From Rosa chinensis (taxonomy: Eukaryota > Streptophyta > Magnoliopsida > Rosales > Rosaceae), in assembly GCF_002994745.2 (NCBI RefSeq), contig NC_037088.1, positions 65,056,397-65,120,396 on the forward strand: 64,000 nt of DNA. Direction: 5' to 3'. How positions within the stretch are numbered: the first letter of the stretch is position 1; each line of letters opens with the position of its first letter. Both the position numbers and the translations under genes were made by a program. Shown here piece by piece: positions 10,851 to 23,900 of the stretch. Under the pieces are notes generated by a model. The model did not search any database. It had not been told where the DNA came from and saw only the letters and a list, made by a program, of their open reading frames with translations.

Positions 10851-11430
10851 ATGGACTTTGGTTGCTTGAGTTGCGAGGCAGGAGCGTAACATAGTGAATG
10901 TTATGATGAAAGACCCATGTCAAACCCTAAGACAAGAGCAATATTCTAAAAGCATAAGTCAAAACGTTAACTAGAATCTTACTAGGAATGTGAAGCAGGA
11001 AAGCAATCCAACCCAAAGGAGAATATACAGGTTTTTCTTCTCGATTAAATCCTAAAGTACCTCATTGGGATTTGATTTGTTTGCCCCTAATTAAGCTTAA
11101 AGTTGCCTGTCTTATAAACCAAAAACCCTGGGGTTTTTAGGGGCTAATCTGGAGAAAGTTCGACCATCCCTACCGGTACTGATGCTTTTCCGTTGCCTAA
11201 ACCAAGTTTTGTGAACTGAAACCACCAGATTTCACCGAATGGGTCATATCCATGCATTGTGGAGTGATCAGTTTCAAAAGAGACTGGGCTAAACTTCCAT
11301 TTGATAAAAATTCTGAAATATATGAATATATATAGAAATCAAATTTTGTACAATAAAAAAATTGAAACGCTCACTAAAGTGACTACTTGATTGGGAAGGG
11401 ATATGCCCACGCGTTTCTATGACAAGTTTC
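10851..11430. other. Non-coding, probably retrotransposon-derived
   Basis: No exon is visible. The stretch lies between the gag fragment (minus) and the copia fragment (plus) and contains phrases such as 'caaaaaccctggggttttta' typical of untranslated retroelement DNA. It may contain the LTR of the gypsy piece, but I could not define ends. Confidence 0.3.
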
Positions 11431-11439
11431 GGATTCTAT

Positions 11440-12450
11440 CGCGGTTCATGTTGGACATGATCTTCATTAGAAGCCCTTAAAGAGTTAAGGGAAACCGCTG
11501 AACACTTGAAATACGTAGTTTGAGATGAAGGATTTTGGGAGAACACGATTATGTCTCGGTTTAGAACTTGAGCATCGTGTCGATAGATGCTTAGGCATTT
11601 TGACAAGGTCAAGCCTTCAAGCACCCCCATGATCGTCCGTAGTCTTGATCCTAAAAATGATCATCTTCGTCGAAAGGATGATGACGAAGATGTGCTAGAG
11701 GCAGAAGTGCCTTACTTAGTACAATAGGCGCATTATTGTACTTATCCCAATGCACAAGACCAGACATCTCATATGTTGTGAACTTGTTAGCTAGATATAG
11801 CTCTGCGCCAACGCGATGCCATTAGATTGGTGTAAAAGATATCTTTCGATATTTGAGATGTATGATTGATATGGGCTTGTTCTATCCCTACAAAGAGATG
11901 ATGGATTCGGACCCATCACACACCAGGTACGCCACCAACACTGGCCTGCGTCCACTATCCCCATCCCAAAACGACATGTGTTTTGGAAGGTTTTGCTGAT
12001 GTTGGGTATCTCTCTGACCCACACAAAGGTCATTCCCAATTCGGTCAAGTGTTCACCATGGGTAAAGACCGTGACATCTTGGAGGTCTACAAAATAGACT
12101 CTAGTCGCTATATCTTCGAACAATGCAGATATCATTGCTCTTCACGAAGTGGTTCGTGAATGTATATGGATTGGATCCATAATTACGCAAGTTCGAAGCA
12201 ATTGTGGTTTGAAGTCTACCACAGATGAGCCTACGAGCATTTAGGATAATGCTGCTTGTTTTGAACAAATGAGGCAAGGCTACATCAAAAGCGACAACAC
12301 CAAGCATAATCAGCAACAACAGACTCTCCTCGAGATCAAAGTGAACTAGATTCAATCTGAGGAAAGTGAGGCGGACTTGTTTACTAAGTCATTGCCCAAA
12401 TCCACGTTCGAGAAGCATGTGGCAAGAATTGGCTTGTGGAAATTATCTGA
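11440..12450 (+). mobile_element. Ty1/copia polyprotein 3' part (RT-RNase H), decayed
   Basis: Pieces of the reverse transcriptase/RNase H end of a copia polyprotein occur in order: a damaged 'L.ELEHR' block, VKPSSTPMIVRSLD, the diagnostic block IGALLYLSQCTRPDISYVVN followed by LLARYSSAPTR.HW, a frame-broken GYADAGYLSDPHK-like part at about 12000, and finally ADLFTKSLPKSTFEKHVARI. Several frameshifts and stops separate them. It continues into the 3' LTR at 12653. The 5' half of the element is absent. Confidence 0.88.
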
Positions 12451-12652
12451 ACTCCCATGATCGTTGTCATCAAGGGGAGGCGCAGACATCAGGGGGAGAT
12501 GTCTACATGTTCACCTCGAAACGTGAAGGGTGTGTTGTGCTCTTTTTCCCCTTCGACCGAGGTTATTTTTGTCCCACTGGGTTTTTGTTACTCGGCAAGG
12601 TTTTTAACGAGGCAACGAGAGAAGCACCGCGTTTGGATAACACAAGGGGGAG

Positions 12653-12855
12653 TGTTTAAGGATATCTCTATTTGTGTTTAATCCAAACTCTAGGTTACTT
12701 GACCTAGTGGTAATAGGGTTCAATTAGAAGAATCTAGAGATTATCTTTCTTTGTATGATTCTAACTCTATGCATTGTAATCATCTATATAAAGAGGCCCC
12801 TATTATCAATGAGAATACACAGCGATTATCTCTCAATTTCTGATTTTCTAAAACA
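12653..12855 (+). mobile_element. 3' LTR of the copia element
   Basis: A polypurine tract (acaagggggag) is followed by TGTTTAAGG and, 203 bases on, by TTCTAAAACA, giving the TGTT..AACA inverted ends of a copia LTR. Inside are a TATA-like 'tatataaag' at about 12787 and the downstream region expected of an LTR promoter. There is no second LTR in the window, so age and target duplication cannot be read. Confidence 0.8.
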
Positions 12856-13461
12856 AATATAATATTTTAGTGATCATTTATTGGATACATTTAGCATGAT
12901 CCGTATAGGTTGTACGCGTTCTTCAATTGCCAGTACTGGAGGCTACAAACCGCTACCAGCCCAAGTGAGTGATGAAAGGCGTCCAAAATATGTATAGGGT
13001 TCAAAAACTGGCCCAACGAATTTGTAACCATTACATCTGTGTCTAACCATTATATTATTACAAAAGTTGTCATGTATTGATGCTAATGAATCCGACGCGC
13101 AATGGAAGTTTAGTGAACTCTATGAGGGCCTCTCAGAAAGTTCTATCTCCAAAGCCATCTCGCTTGTATATGTCTCACTGAAAAATCAGGGTGTATGGTG
13201 TTCAACGTACTAAAGTTAGTTAATAAAAAAGCTTAGTCAGGAATTCATGATATGAGTGTCTTTGAATAGTGATCAATGTTTCAGGAGTATAAAATAGAAA
13301 CTCAAGATGAAAAGCGAACTAAAGTAGGCATTGTTGAAACTTCATTTCTTTCCACCAAACATATAGGAGAAAGAAGAATACAAGATAAACATCAATTATA
13401 AGTACCATAAATTCTTGTGTCTGTTAGAATGCTTTCCCCTGTAACCAAACATATCAAAACA
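12856..13461. other. Non-coding, no gene seen
   Basis: There is no recognisable exon between the copia LTR and the stop codon of the minus-strand RNase gene. The part nearest 13460 should include that gene's 3' untranslated region and polyadenylation signal. Confidence 0.4.
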
Positions 13462-15064
13462 TTATCGTCCGCCAACTCTGCCTCTGCCTCTGCCTCTGCC
13501 TCTGCCTCTGCCTCTGTCACGTCTGGGTACAACATTTTGATTCTGTACATACTGCTGCTCTATATTCAAATCTATAAGTAACGTCACTTGAACCGCAAAT
13601 ATTCTGCAACAAAAACAAAACCGAAAACCAATTAGATAACTGTTTTTCTTCATGCATATGACCCCAAAAAAAATAAAATACTGAAGACAATCTGATATAC
13701 TTATCACCTGCATGCCGCCTCATAAGCACGATTAAGAAAATCGGGATATCGAGTCCTAATATCAGAATCATATGCCTCCATGCTAGTTTTGGGATGCCAA
13801 TATACATTCCTTATGAAAATGAGGAGGCACTTGCTGCTATAACCTTTGTAGTTAGACCTCCAACCCTGACGGTTATAATTATAAACTTCTATCAACCGAT
13901 CGCTCATACCATCATCCCAAGGGTAATACATGTCAAATTGTGTTTTCCTCAAAGCACTATAAAAAATGCCTTTTTTTGTCTTATTGCGATCTCTGATGCG
14001 TAGAATGTCGAAAGATGTCTTGACTCTTGCTTCAGCACTAGTCTTCAAATATGGATGTCTAAGAACCATTGAGATGAACATTCTGTAGCTGCGAAAGAAA
14101 AAAAAAAGTACATACATATATATATGATCAGATCTAGTAGAAGACTAATATTTATCCAGACTTTTATTATACAAATCAGTAACATATAACTGTGGCTGTC
14201 TTCCTATGAAATTGTTAACGTATATACACACGTAACTTACTTTTATACATTTAAAACTAAATATTTAATATCACATATGACGTACCTTAATGTTCGAGCT
14301 AATTCGAAGAAATCGAGAAAAGTGTCTCGTTCAATCCAAGCGTCTAGCGTAGCGCTATTCAAAATGTAGGATAGCAAAGATTTAATTCCCATTAAATCAA
14401 TCAACCTCAGATTAGTTAGTTGTAGGAGCTGTGCTGCTTGATCTTGCTCAGGATCTATCTCCGCCATACGAGTGCTATGCTTGCCGATATTGATAATTTT
14501 CACCTCCTTATTTATAACAACGAAGTTGCAGCTTTGGTCCAAACCCCCGTGAAAAAGATTACGCTCGTTGAGATAATTGATTCCTTCTATAAGTGTGCTG
14601 CAACACATATATACACACACACACCAATAAAAATAAATAGGTTAATTTCACGGATTTATACTAAAACTTTTGTGAATGTGATAAGAAAAGTAAATTAGAC
14701 AAAAAAAAAAGTGAAATTTGTACCAAATGGAAGGGCTAAACTCAGTATTTAGCAAATCATTATCTCTGATCTTTGTTTCGATGTCATCTAACTTTAGCCA
14801 TTCAGTTAGAAGATGGTCGAATTTCTCATAGCACAAAATCCAACCTTCGAACTTGTCACAATAGCTGACAAACCAAAGCTTTAAAATTGCATCATGTCTT
14901 AAGTTTGAGCTTTCCTCCCATATCTTCATTGCTATCTCATCGTCTTTAACAAGGAAAAACCTCGCCTCTCTTTCTTCACTATAAGAGAATGTGATCTTTC
15001 CAGAAAAATATGGGTCATCCTCTGTTCTGAATAAAAACTCGTATTGCAGGATGTCCACATTCAT
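13462..15064 (-). CDS. Pseudokinase-KEN RNase (IRE1/RNase L-like) with Arg-Gly tail
   Basis: Four exons join in frame without a stop: 15064-14724, 14597-14286, 14088-13708 and 13603-13462, each with GT..AG borders, giving 391 residues from the ATG at 15064. Residues ~15-95 resemble a kinase N-lobe (FFLVKDDEIAMKIWEE). The catalytic loop reads FHGGLDQSCN instead of HRDLKPxN, and the metal motif reads INIG, so kinase activity is unlikely. Residues ~228-340 fit the KEN ribonuclease fold of IRE1 and RNase L: RHPYL, a WDD, then NYKGYSSKCLLIFIRNVYWH. Tyr298, Arg311, Asn312 and His316 have exactly the spacing of the four catalytic residues of yeast IRE1. The C-terminus is a run of RG dipeptides encoded by a hexanucleotide repeat. 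No membrane or lumenal domain is seen. A possible upstream exon (16144-16038) does not join in frame. RNA cleavage is inferred from the motif, not shown. Confidence 0.75.
13464..13517 (-). repeat. Hexanucleotide (AGAGGC)n coding repeat
   Basis: On the minus strand about five to six AGAGGC units encode the Arg-Gly tail of the pseudokinase-RNase. Arg-Gly tails commonly bind RNA and are methylated in other proteins. The unit number is likely to vary between individuals because the repeat is nearly perfect. Confidence 0.8.
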
Positions 15065-16037
15065 GACCTGGGAGGCAAGTTTGGCAACAAATCAAGAATC
15101 TTAAGTTAACTCTTTTCAATGGAAAAAAAACAAAGGGTTTAGCTTGCCCAACAAAAAAGTATAGAATCCATGCTACAATCTAGGACTTCATATAAAGTAA
15201 GTAATCTATATAATCTCTTAGTTAAATTACAATTATAATACATGATGCTTTCTTACAGATTTATCTGTTGATCATCTGATATGCCACTAGTTAAATTAAC
15301 ATGCATGACAATGCAAAATGCAAAACAATAAATCAGACAGACTAACGACGTTGGGGGCTGCACTGATTATTAGTTGGTTGCATGTCTTCATCAAAATGTA
15401 ATGAATTCAAGAGAACAATGCTCATTAAGAGTTGTTTGCACAAAACACGAATTAGCCAGTTGCTGAATATATATCTAAATTAACTACATGTTCTAGCATT
15501 CCCTTTTCTTTTTCTCGGTCGACCAATATCACAACTCACAAGATGCATGAAAACTAAACTAAGTGCAACCACACAGACCACAAGCCAGTTAATTAATGTA
15601 TAACCAGCTGTGAAGATCCACTTAGAACTCTTAGGCTCACGCTTCGTGCTAAAAAACATTTACATTTATTTGTTTTGATTTTGTTTTAGATTCCGTTCTT
15701 CTTTTAAAAAGTTCCTTAATGGGGTTTCAATTAATGAAGAGTTTATATGTACGAAAATATTCTCCAATCTAATTTTGAAAGAGAACAGTAGGGAAGAGCA
15801 TGAGTCTTTTTCAGTATTGGTAGAAATAAGAAGAGAGACTACATTTTCAGTGTTGAAACACAAAACACAATGCTTAACAAAAGATAACTTTCAAGATTCA
15901 ACTGCCACCTTAGATTCTCAAGTCTCAAAAGATCAAAACTTTACTGCACACACATGTATACACAGTACATACACAGAAATGATATAAAAGAGAGAAAATA
16001 TTCAAATAATAGTTCTTTCGAAATCATGACCACATAC
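15065..16037 (-). other. Likely first intron of the RNase gene
   Basis: The stretch is AT-rich with no other exon recognised. It has a GT at 16037-16036 after the putative exon 1 and a good acceptor (ctcccag) at about 15068. Joining these two places the ATG of exon 2 out of frame with exon 1, so either a micro-exon is missed, exon 1 is untranslated in effect, or a 1-base lesion exists. Confidence 0.4.
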
Positions 16038-16144
16038 CGGGGAGTACTGGGAGTGCTGGATCTACGGTGAGGTTTTCTTTTGGAATTGGAAGATTTGCTG
16101 ATTTTCGTTTCAAATGATTCTAAGAAACGCTGTTGACGAGCCAT
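16038..16144 (-). CDS. Putative exon 1 upstream of the RNase gene
   Basis: The frame starts MARQQRFLESFETKIS, is Ser/Lys/Arg-rich with a basic KRKPHRR cluster that could serve as a nuclear signal, and stops being coding-like at a strong donor (CCCCG|gtatgt). It lies in the right place and orientation to be the 5' exon of the pseudokinase-RNase, but 35 codons plus two bases do not connect in phase with the next acceptor. It could instead be an independent small gene start. Confidence 0.4.
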
Positions 16145-16300
16145 CGTACAGGAAGGCCAGAGAGGCCAAGAAATTATCTAGAGAGATTCAGAACCAGAAG
16201 TTGGTCGAATGAGAAAGAGCTAAGCAAAAGAAGGAGAAGGCATAAGTAGTTCCCGGCCTCATTCTTTCAGGGCCTCTCTCTCTCTGTTGCGGCCGCCAAG

Positions 16301-16800
<500 letters not shown>

Positions 16801-16809
16801 AGCTAAGGG

Positions 16810-19800
16810 GTAAGCATAGTCCAGGACCATGTAATAATTTCCCATCAGGGAGCGCGAGAGAGAGAGAGACAAGACCGGCGGATAAGTCGCTGGTTACCCG
16901 CCGTCAGCAATTGTACTAAACCATTGCTCGCTCAGTGCCTCAGTCCCGTTGCATTTAGATGTTTTGTGATTCAAATTTAGTTTTTTTTTATAATTTAGTT
17001 AATTTCTGGGTAGTGGGCTTGCCTGGCGAGTTTGGAAATTATGAATTCACCCATTGTGTAGACTTGGTTGCATGAGTGGCTTTACGTTACTTGGTTGCAT
17101 CATTAGCTTTGCTGCTGCAAACTTAGCCGCAGGTTTGCTGTTTTCCCATTTCAGGTAAATAGCTTCTCCTAGAAGTAATTCATCTTTTTTTTTTCTTTGT
17201 TTTTTTCTCAATATTTTTTTGTCATTACCAATGACATTTTTGGACCACAGGATCACGAAGAACCCTTCATTAACCATAGTTACCATACCCTCAAATCAAA
17301 GGACTTGGAATCTTGGATTCAAGACACAAAGAGAAGGTATGGGGCCATGAAAATTTGATGGGGGGATCGAGGGGCTGGGGGATTGATTGCACCTATCATA
17401 AGACACGTGATATTCAACTTTCCCACTACAATTATAAGCCAAGTCCCATCCTTTACACCTTTTCGTTCTTTCGATCTATGAATTATACTTCCCTTATACT
17501 TCATGCCAAATTTTTGTTATACTATTGAGCGATTTTACAACAACACTAAGGGGTCACGTACGGTAATGTTACTAATGTATAATGGAGCATAAAACTTTGG
17601 GATCATAATTCAATGTAGCATGTGTCAATCTTAGAAGTCAGAATAGCATGTTAAATGTCAATCTTCACAACTGATCAACTGCGAATACGTTCGTGGTTTA
17701 GGCAACTACATATCAGCATGGGACCAAGCCTAGCTCTCTTCACATTCGTACTGAGCAGTGTAATTTGAGTCATTCTCTAGCTAACGAAAATCGAGTCATT
17801 CAACAACTTTTCCGGCCACACCTCAAGACCATAGGTTTCAATTCTTGTTTTGGATGATGGCGGACAATTGCTCCCACATAGGCGTTGTAACTGCAAAATC
17901 AGATGTTTTCATTCAAAAAATTAGTTTCAATTTATTTGAATCATTCGTCGCTAGTAAAATAAGTAAGATATTTTTGCCCGAAATACTCAACCAAGTTATA
18001 GTCAGTATAACCTAACCACAAATCTCATCTCCTACTTCACTAAGACATAATAGAAAAGAGCTAGGGTATATAACTGTATGATATAACCCTGTTACTATAC
18101 AAGCAAGAATATACATATTGAGACTTTTTATTCACAATATGTTAAAAATGATTAAATTTTACGTTCTATATAGTATATAATTTTAAACTATTTAGTGTCA
18201 TAATGATACTGTTATACGAGGATATCTCGTATACTCAAAACAGGCTTAAAGCCCAGTCCCTATCAGGTAGATATGAACATAGTTCATACCAGCATTAGGG
18301 ATTTGAAATTTGAATTTTAAAGCTGACTATTTCAGCTAAAAACTTGGAGGGGTCTACCTCTGGAGTCAGGAAAAGCTATTTCCTTTTCTGTGTTCAACTC
18401 CACCTGACCGCTTCGAGGGTCTGCTCAGCAGCCAGCCTAGGTTCCTATCAACCTTACTGACACGGCCTGACGGCCCCATTGGGTCGTTTATCAGATGCAT
18501 TGAAACCATATTGTAGGCTCGCTGCACCTGATCCCACCTTCACCCCATATTGTAGGCTCGTTTATCAGAGCGGGCTATTTTCCCGCCAAAACATGCCTCC
18601 ATCTGCAAGCTTAGTCTAATTTGTCTATCAAGAAGCTTAATTTGCTCTATCTCACTTATATGGCATGAAATAGATAGCCACTATCATTTTGGTCTGTATT
18701 ATTATGGCATCGAAAGTTTTTCTGGCCCTTTGCTAATCGAGCCTAAAACTCTGAAATTTTGAAAATGTCAAACTAGGAATAGCACTTGAGATTATCATAA
18801 TTGCCTGGAAAAAAAATCATATTCGTAAAGCAGAAGCACATACGTACTTCTATTAATGTGGAAAATATATTGAATTAAATTAGCCATAACTGTTTAGTCA
18901 AAACAACAATTTGTTTTGATCGAACCGCCCAATTTCATTTGATTGTTATGGTACATGTCTTGTTTCAAGATTCATCCACTCGAATTAATTCTATATCATT
19001 TCTTTTACTTTTTTTTTTTGTATATATAATTTTGATTTAATAAATAAAAGTTATATTGCTCTTAACTTAAAAACTTCATGATTTTCATCAAGTTTTTTAC
19101 TCTTTTCCACTCTTCATCGATTAATCAGTGATTTCATGATTCCTATATTGCTTCATAACTTGATATCTACCCTAATATCATTAAGATTTGAATGCCTCTA
19201 TTTCCTTATTTCCGGACTCAATCTAACTCTATATCTAATTACCTATGCTCGTGTTTTACAATGGCTATCTTTGATGACTGACGAATATTTGAGACACCAA
19301 CTACGGTGGTTGGTTTTAATTAAATGAGGTCGACTGATGTCAACTCAATCATAAGTCGATACATGACAATTATACCCGGGTAAAAGACTAAAAGATCAAC
19401 CTTTTTTTTATGGCTGGTAAAAGATCAACTTTAAACTGGGGTAACAACAGAAAGTAATTGACCTATATGCATTGGAAATGAAATGGTGTGGTCACTATCA
19501 ACAACATCCTGCTATGTCCTCTTATACCTGCCGGCTGCTGCCCTACTCTACTCCAAGACAAAACAAATTGATTTTCTGAGATTTTCTTTTCCTTTTTTTT
19601 TTTTAGGTCAAAGGGGACACACAGGGACAGAATAAATTACACCCTAAAGTCCAAAACCCTCCGAGGTCCCACTACCAAACAAACCCATTTTTGGATTAAG
19701 GGGGAAAAGGAGTTGCTCTTTTTGGATTATTTTTTTAATTGTTATTAAGGTTTCCATTGGTCCAAATGGCTTCAGTCCTCCACCAACTTCGTCAGAATAT

Positions 19801-20090
19801 GGAGTTATATATCTCTCCATTTTCTTATACCTAATAACCACCATAACGGAGCAAGATAAGAAAGTAGTAGTAGTATGTTAACATAAACTGACGCAAAACA
19901 CAAATGTGAGATTTTTCCTATTTTTTATGTGGATCAACAATACCCATGTTACTACCAAAACATTTTAAAGTAACAACAATAACAAAACCGATCCATTACA
20001 AATTAGGTTCAAGACAAATCATATCCTAAATAATCTAATCTCTAATCTGCTTTCTTATCCTTCTGGAAATCCATCTTTCACCTCTTTCCC
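16810..20090. other. Long non-coding stretch
   Basis: I see no convincing exon. Small points: 'ccatattgtaggctcg' occurs twice (about 18508 and 18546) inside a GC-richer 350-base patch at 18250-18600 that looks like untranslated retroelement DNA. The rest is AT-rich intergenic sequence with short chance frames on both strands. Confidence 0.4.
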
Positions 20091-20096
20091 TAACCT

Positions 20097-20700
20097 TTAG
20101 CTACCGCCTCCTTTCACCTCTTTTCCCTCACCTCTACCTTCTTTCTCCTTGCTCCCCACAGCCTTCAACAATTCATCAATTTTTTCATTCTTACTCCCCA
20201 CAGTGTTCAACAACTCTTCAAGTTTTCCATGAATTAATCTGCAACGATATTATACGTTAGCCCAAACAAATAAGCAAACAGAATGTGAAAATAACATAGA
20301 AAGTTTGGAACTTTACTTACCCAAGCTATTCTTGAGTTGCTTTAACGTCATTTGAGATGGACTCTATAGTTCATTTGAGCTTTGAAAGATCTTTGCAAAT
20401 GCTCTCTAGGTCTTCATTAAACTCTAGCTCGTTGTCGAAAACCCCAACGACACCCTTCCATTTCTTCAAAATCTCTTGTTCCCTCGTCTCCGGTCTCCTA
20501 GCCCGGCGGACGATGCTGGAGCGAGATATCAATTCCTACCCCTTTTTTACCTTCAAAAGTCATCCATTGCAGAATGAACCCCATCTTTGGTTCTGCCCAA
20601 GTCTCCATGGTCAAACGCTATGTGAGAGAGCTCGCTGCAACTCGGCCGCGGGCTCCTCGACCGTCTCTACTCGGCACACCGTGAAATTGATGTTCACTAA
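20097..20700 (-). pseudogene. Relic of an unrecognised two-exon gene
   Basis: On the minus strand a 5' piece (to 20331) reads through RRARRPETREQEILKKWKGV and FNEDLESICKDLSKLK, ending in a good donor. The last exon (20238-20097) reads LIHGKLEELLNTVGSKNEKI, DELLKAVGSK and a Lys/Glu/Gly-rich tail before TAA. The join is in frame. In-frame stops (a TGA after DLSKLK, a TAG near TQE*LG) and others further 5' disable it. Heptad-like leucines suggest a coiled coil. I do not know the family. Confidence 0.4.
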
Positions 20701-20754
20701 GGTATCGAACTAGATTAAATTAATAGATGAACCAAATATGTTCAATCTGAACCA

Positions 20755-20915
20755 TTAAGTTTTAGACTTTAACAGATCAAATACGTTATCTTAGCCATCT
20801 GTCCAATGTATTCAGTTTTAAGATAACGTATTTGAAGTGTTAAGGTCTACAATTTCCATGAAAGCAAAACATTTGTTTCAAACTGAATACATTGACTGGA
20901 CAAAGTGAGTAACGA
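20755..20915. repeat. Imperfect palindrome
   Basis: The left arm 'agactttaacagatcaaata' plus 'cgttatctta' is matched inversely by 'taagataacgtatttgaagt' plus 'gttaaggtct'. A second inverted pair, 'caatgtattcagt' and 'actgaatacattg', sits around it. The structure could fold into a hairpin or be a small foldback transposon. No clear target duplication was found. Confidence 0.6.
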
Positions 20916-20919
20916 TCCC

Positions 20920-23900
20920 TGTGTCTTGACAACACTGCCATTCATGGTCATGAGAGGCTTGTTAGACCTTTGGGGGAGAGAGCTTGATAGTGAACGAGCA
21001 GGTATGGGTAGAAAATATCTCTGCTTGTCTTTGTAATAAATATTAAAGATGAGATCTCCATCACATCGATACATAGTACAATTAATTATCTTTTCTTGAA
21101 TTTTGCATTTATTGTTTTTAGCATATGTAAATGAGTGCATACTAAGTTTTTCGTTTTTCACGAGTCCAATGCTCCATTTGAGTAACAAAATACCATGAAA
21201 ATAAAAACATAAAACATCTATTAGAGAAAAACAGACCTAGTAATGAAAAGAGAAACAACGAGATATAACACATGAGAACAGGAGAATCTACAAAGTCAGA
21301 GTATTGGGTCCTTTACTAGGCAGATAAGGCCATTGGTGCAAATAGGGTACGCTTTCATCATTGCCCTTAAATTTATTTCCCAGTCCTTTATGATTAGGTG
21401 CACAAGAACAATGAACCGAGTTCTTTGCAATAAATCTTTGCCATAAAAGTTTTGGACTTGTAAACTTAGGTATATGTTTGTGTGCTCTTTTTGGTGTCTT
21501 CTTGAATAAGCTGCAGAGGAATCAGTCATGATAAAGTACAAATTAAGTAGAAACACTCATCATTTTTGGGAATATATATTTGTTTTTCATTTAAATAGCT
21601 CTTTAAGCAGTTTCAAATGCCCATAAGAGAAAAACTAAAATCCGAGGCCCAAACTATGAGCCCAAGTACAACTCTCTAACCCAAACAAAGTCATCTTATT
21701 TGTATTTTCCTTACACAGAGAGATGGGCCCAAACAAAATTGAAAGCATTGAGTTATCGGCCTGGTCAGGCAGCTCACCTGGGTCTCCCTTGATCAGATGC
21801 AGAGCTGATGATCCTACATTCCTATTACTAGTATTATCAAAACCCTTCCAAAACACCAGTAAATCTCCCTAACCGTTACCACTAAAACACTGCCATGCGA
21901 GTTCGTTTACCATATCCCAATCTGAAGATCTTAGAAGGATCCTAGAGGGGGTGAATAGGCTCACAACCAATTTTTTCGTTCAAAAACTTTCTCAAGGATT
22001 GCAAATAGGTGATCAATCCTGAGTACTGATATTGAACAGAATGTATGTAAAATCAAACAAGCCAAATAAAGCAGTAAAGAAGACATGTTTTGTTGACGCA
22101 ATAAAACCTTATCGAGGGAAAACATATGCGTGGTCTTTAACTCTTGAAAACCAAAACCAAATCACTAATGAAAAAAAGATAACAAGTTTACAACCAGGGA
22201 TTACACTGATTACGGCAATCCTCCTAGACTGACTCACTAGGTTGTGTCTAATCACTCCTTGCTAAATGTTTATACAAGTGATACACTTAGAAATCATAGC
22301 TATGACACAAGCTAACACAGCAATTTTTTCTTGAAGATTTCACCTTTGAAGCTTGCAGAACCCAAATGACCTCATGGGAAGCAAAAGATGAATATAAATG
22401 AATGGGTTGTGTTTTTTCAAATTATTTCAACATGGAACAAGATACTTTGAAAAACATAAAACCATAGAGAATGACTCTAGAGTAACAAAAGGATTGAAAA
22501 CCAAAACTATTTTCAATACAAGAGAAAGAACAAACTTTCCATATATATAGAGGAGGAAGAAAATCAGTTCACAAGAGAGGCCCTTAAACTCAGTTGGAGT
22601 AGGTAAAGTCATACCCTTAATTTCAGATTGCAAAGGTAAACTCATACCCCTTAATTTCAATTGAAAAAACCAATTCAAGAAACTAACAACCATAACCCTT
22701 AATCACAGCTGACACAAGGATTTGATGGAAAACACTAATTTGACACACTACCTATTGTAGAAGAATAAACAGGAAGCAATTGAAAAATCCCATATCTTTG
22801 CAGCAAACCAAGGACCATCAGATTTTTGTGAAATTGATGCAATGATGCATAAGCTTACATGAGCCATGAGGAGTTTTTTCTTCAGAGATGGTCTTCGACA
22901 AGACAGCAAGCAAGACAATAGAATACAATGGAGAAGAAGACTATAAACAAAATGATCTTCATACTTTAGGCTTCAAACTCTTGGACTTAATGGGTGAAGT
23001 TTTGTTAAAATAAAGAATGCCAACATAATATTTATACTAACACAATCGAGATCGAAAGAACAAAGACAAGGATGGTAAAGGGTAAAAACATCAGCTTAAA
23101 AGAAAAAGGCTTTCAGAATAAGGTGCTTCAAGCAATTTTGCGTTTAGAATATTAAACATTCAAATATCAGTTTACAACAATAAGAAAAGGGAAAAATACT
23201 CAAAAGAAAAGGTCTTGGATTCTCAGTGCCCATCATTGAGATTGGATTAGGATTTTAGTTATTCATGCCTATCATGAATTCATGAGATTTAGTGTGGAGA
23301 GAGATTCTTTTTATTCTATTTCTTTTGTAAAAACTAGGAGTGATTGCTTGCGCCCTCAGACTTGCTTAATAAATCCACATATACATCAGAAAATGGTCGA
23401 GATCAATTTCAGATTACAGATTTTGGAAACGAAAACAAGGGCTCATGCTACATATACTTAGATAAGCAAAACAAACCACATTTATCAATATAGGAAGAAA
23501 ACAACAGAACAATACACCAACTGCAAATACACATGAGGAAAATGATACCTGAACACCATTCCATTTTCTGTATATTCCATATGACCTGATCAACAACTGC
23601 GGCTCTTTCATAATCCCCAACATGTATTTGTCACATTCTGTTAAGATGGTGAGGAGAATGGGATAGCTAAACACAAACATGAAACATGTCAAATACATTC
23701 TTGCCACTCCGATGCTTAAAGGCCACATTGCTCATGAGCTGCAGAGAAGCATTGGATGCATATAATTTGGTAAGAAGACCTGATATAAACATTCAACAAC
23801 TGCAATAGACCAAATTGCTGTAACTTCAATTTTATATGCAGAAGGTCCAGACTCCAGAGAGGTTTGTAAACACATAATAAGTATTACAGCCTAGTCAAGC

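Noticed and set aside
11791..12135. 114-codon minus-strand open frame
   Set aside because: It lies opposite the copia RT/RNase H coding strand, which carries clear family motifs.
13462..15064. A CRISPR array or bacterial-type operon anywhere in the window
   Set aside because: The introns, SINEs, Helitron and MULEs show plant nuclear DNA; the tandem repeats lack spacer structure.
20357..20713. 118-codon plus-strand open frame
   Set aside because: It is the complement of the coding-like minus-strand relic, whose peptides (heptad leucines, charged tail, in-frame splice join) look more natural.
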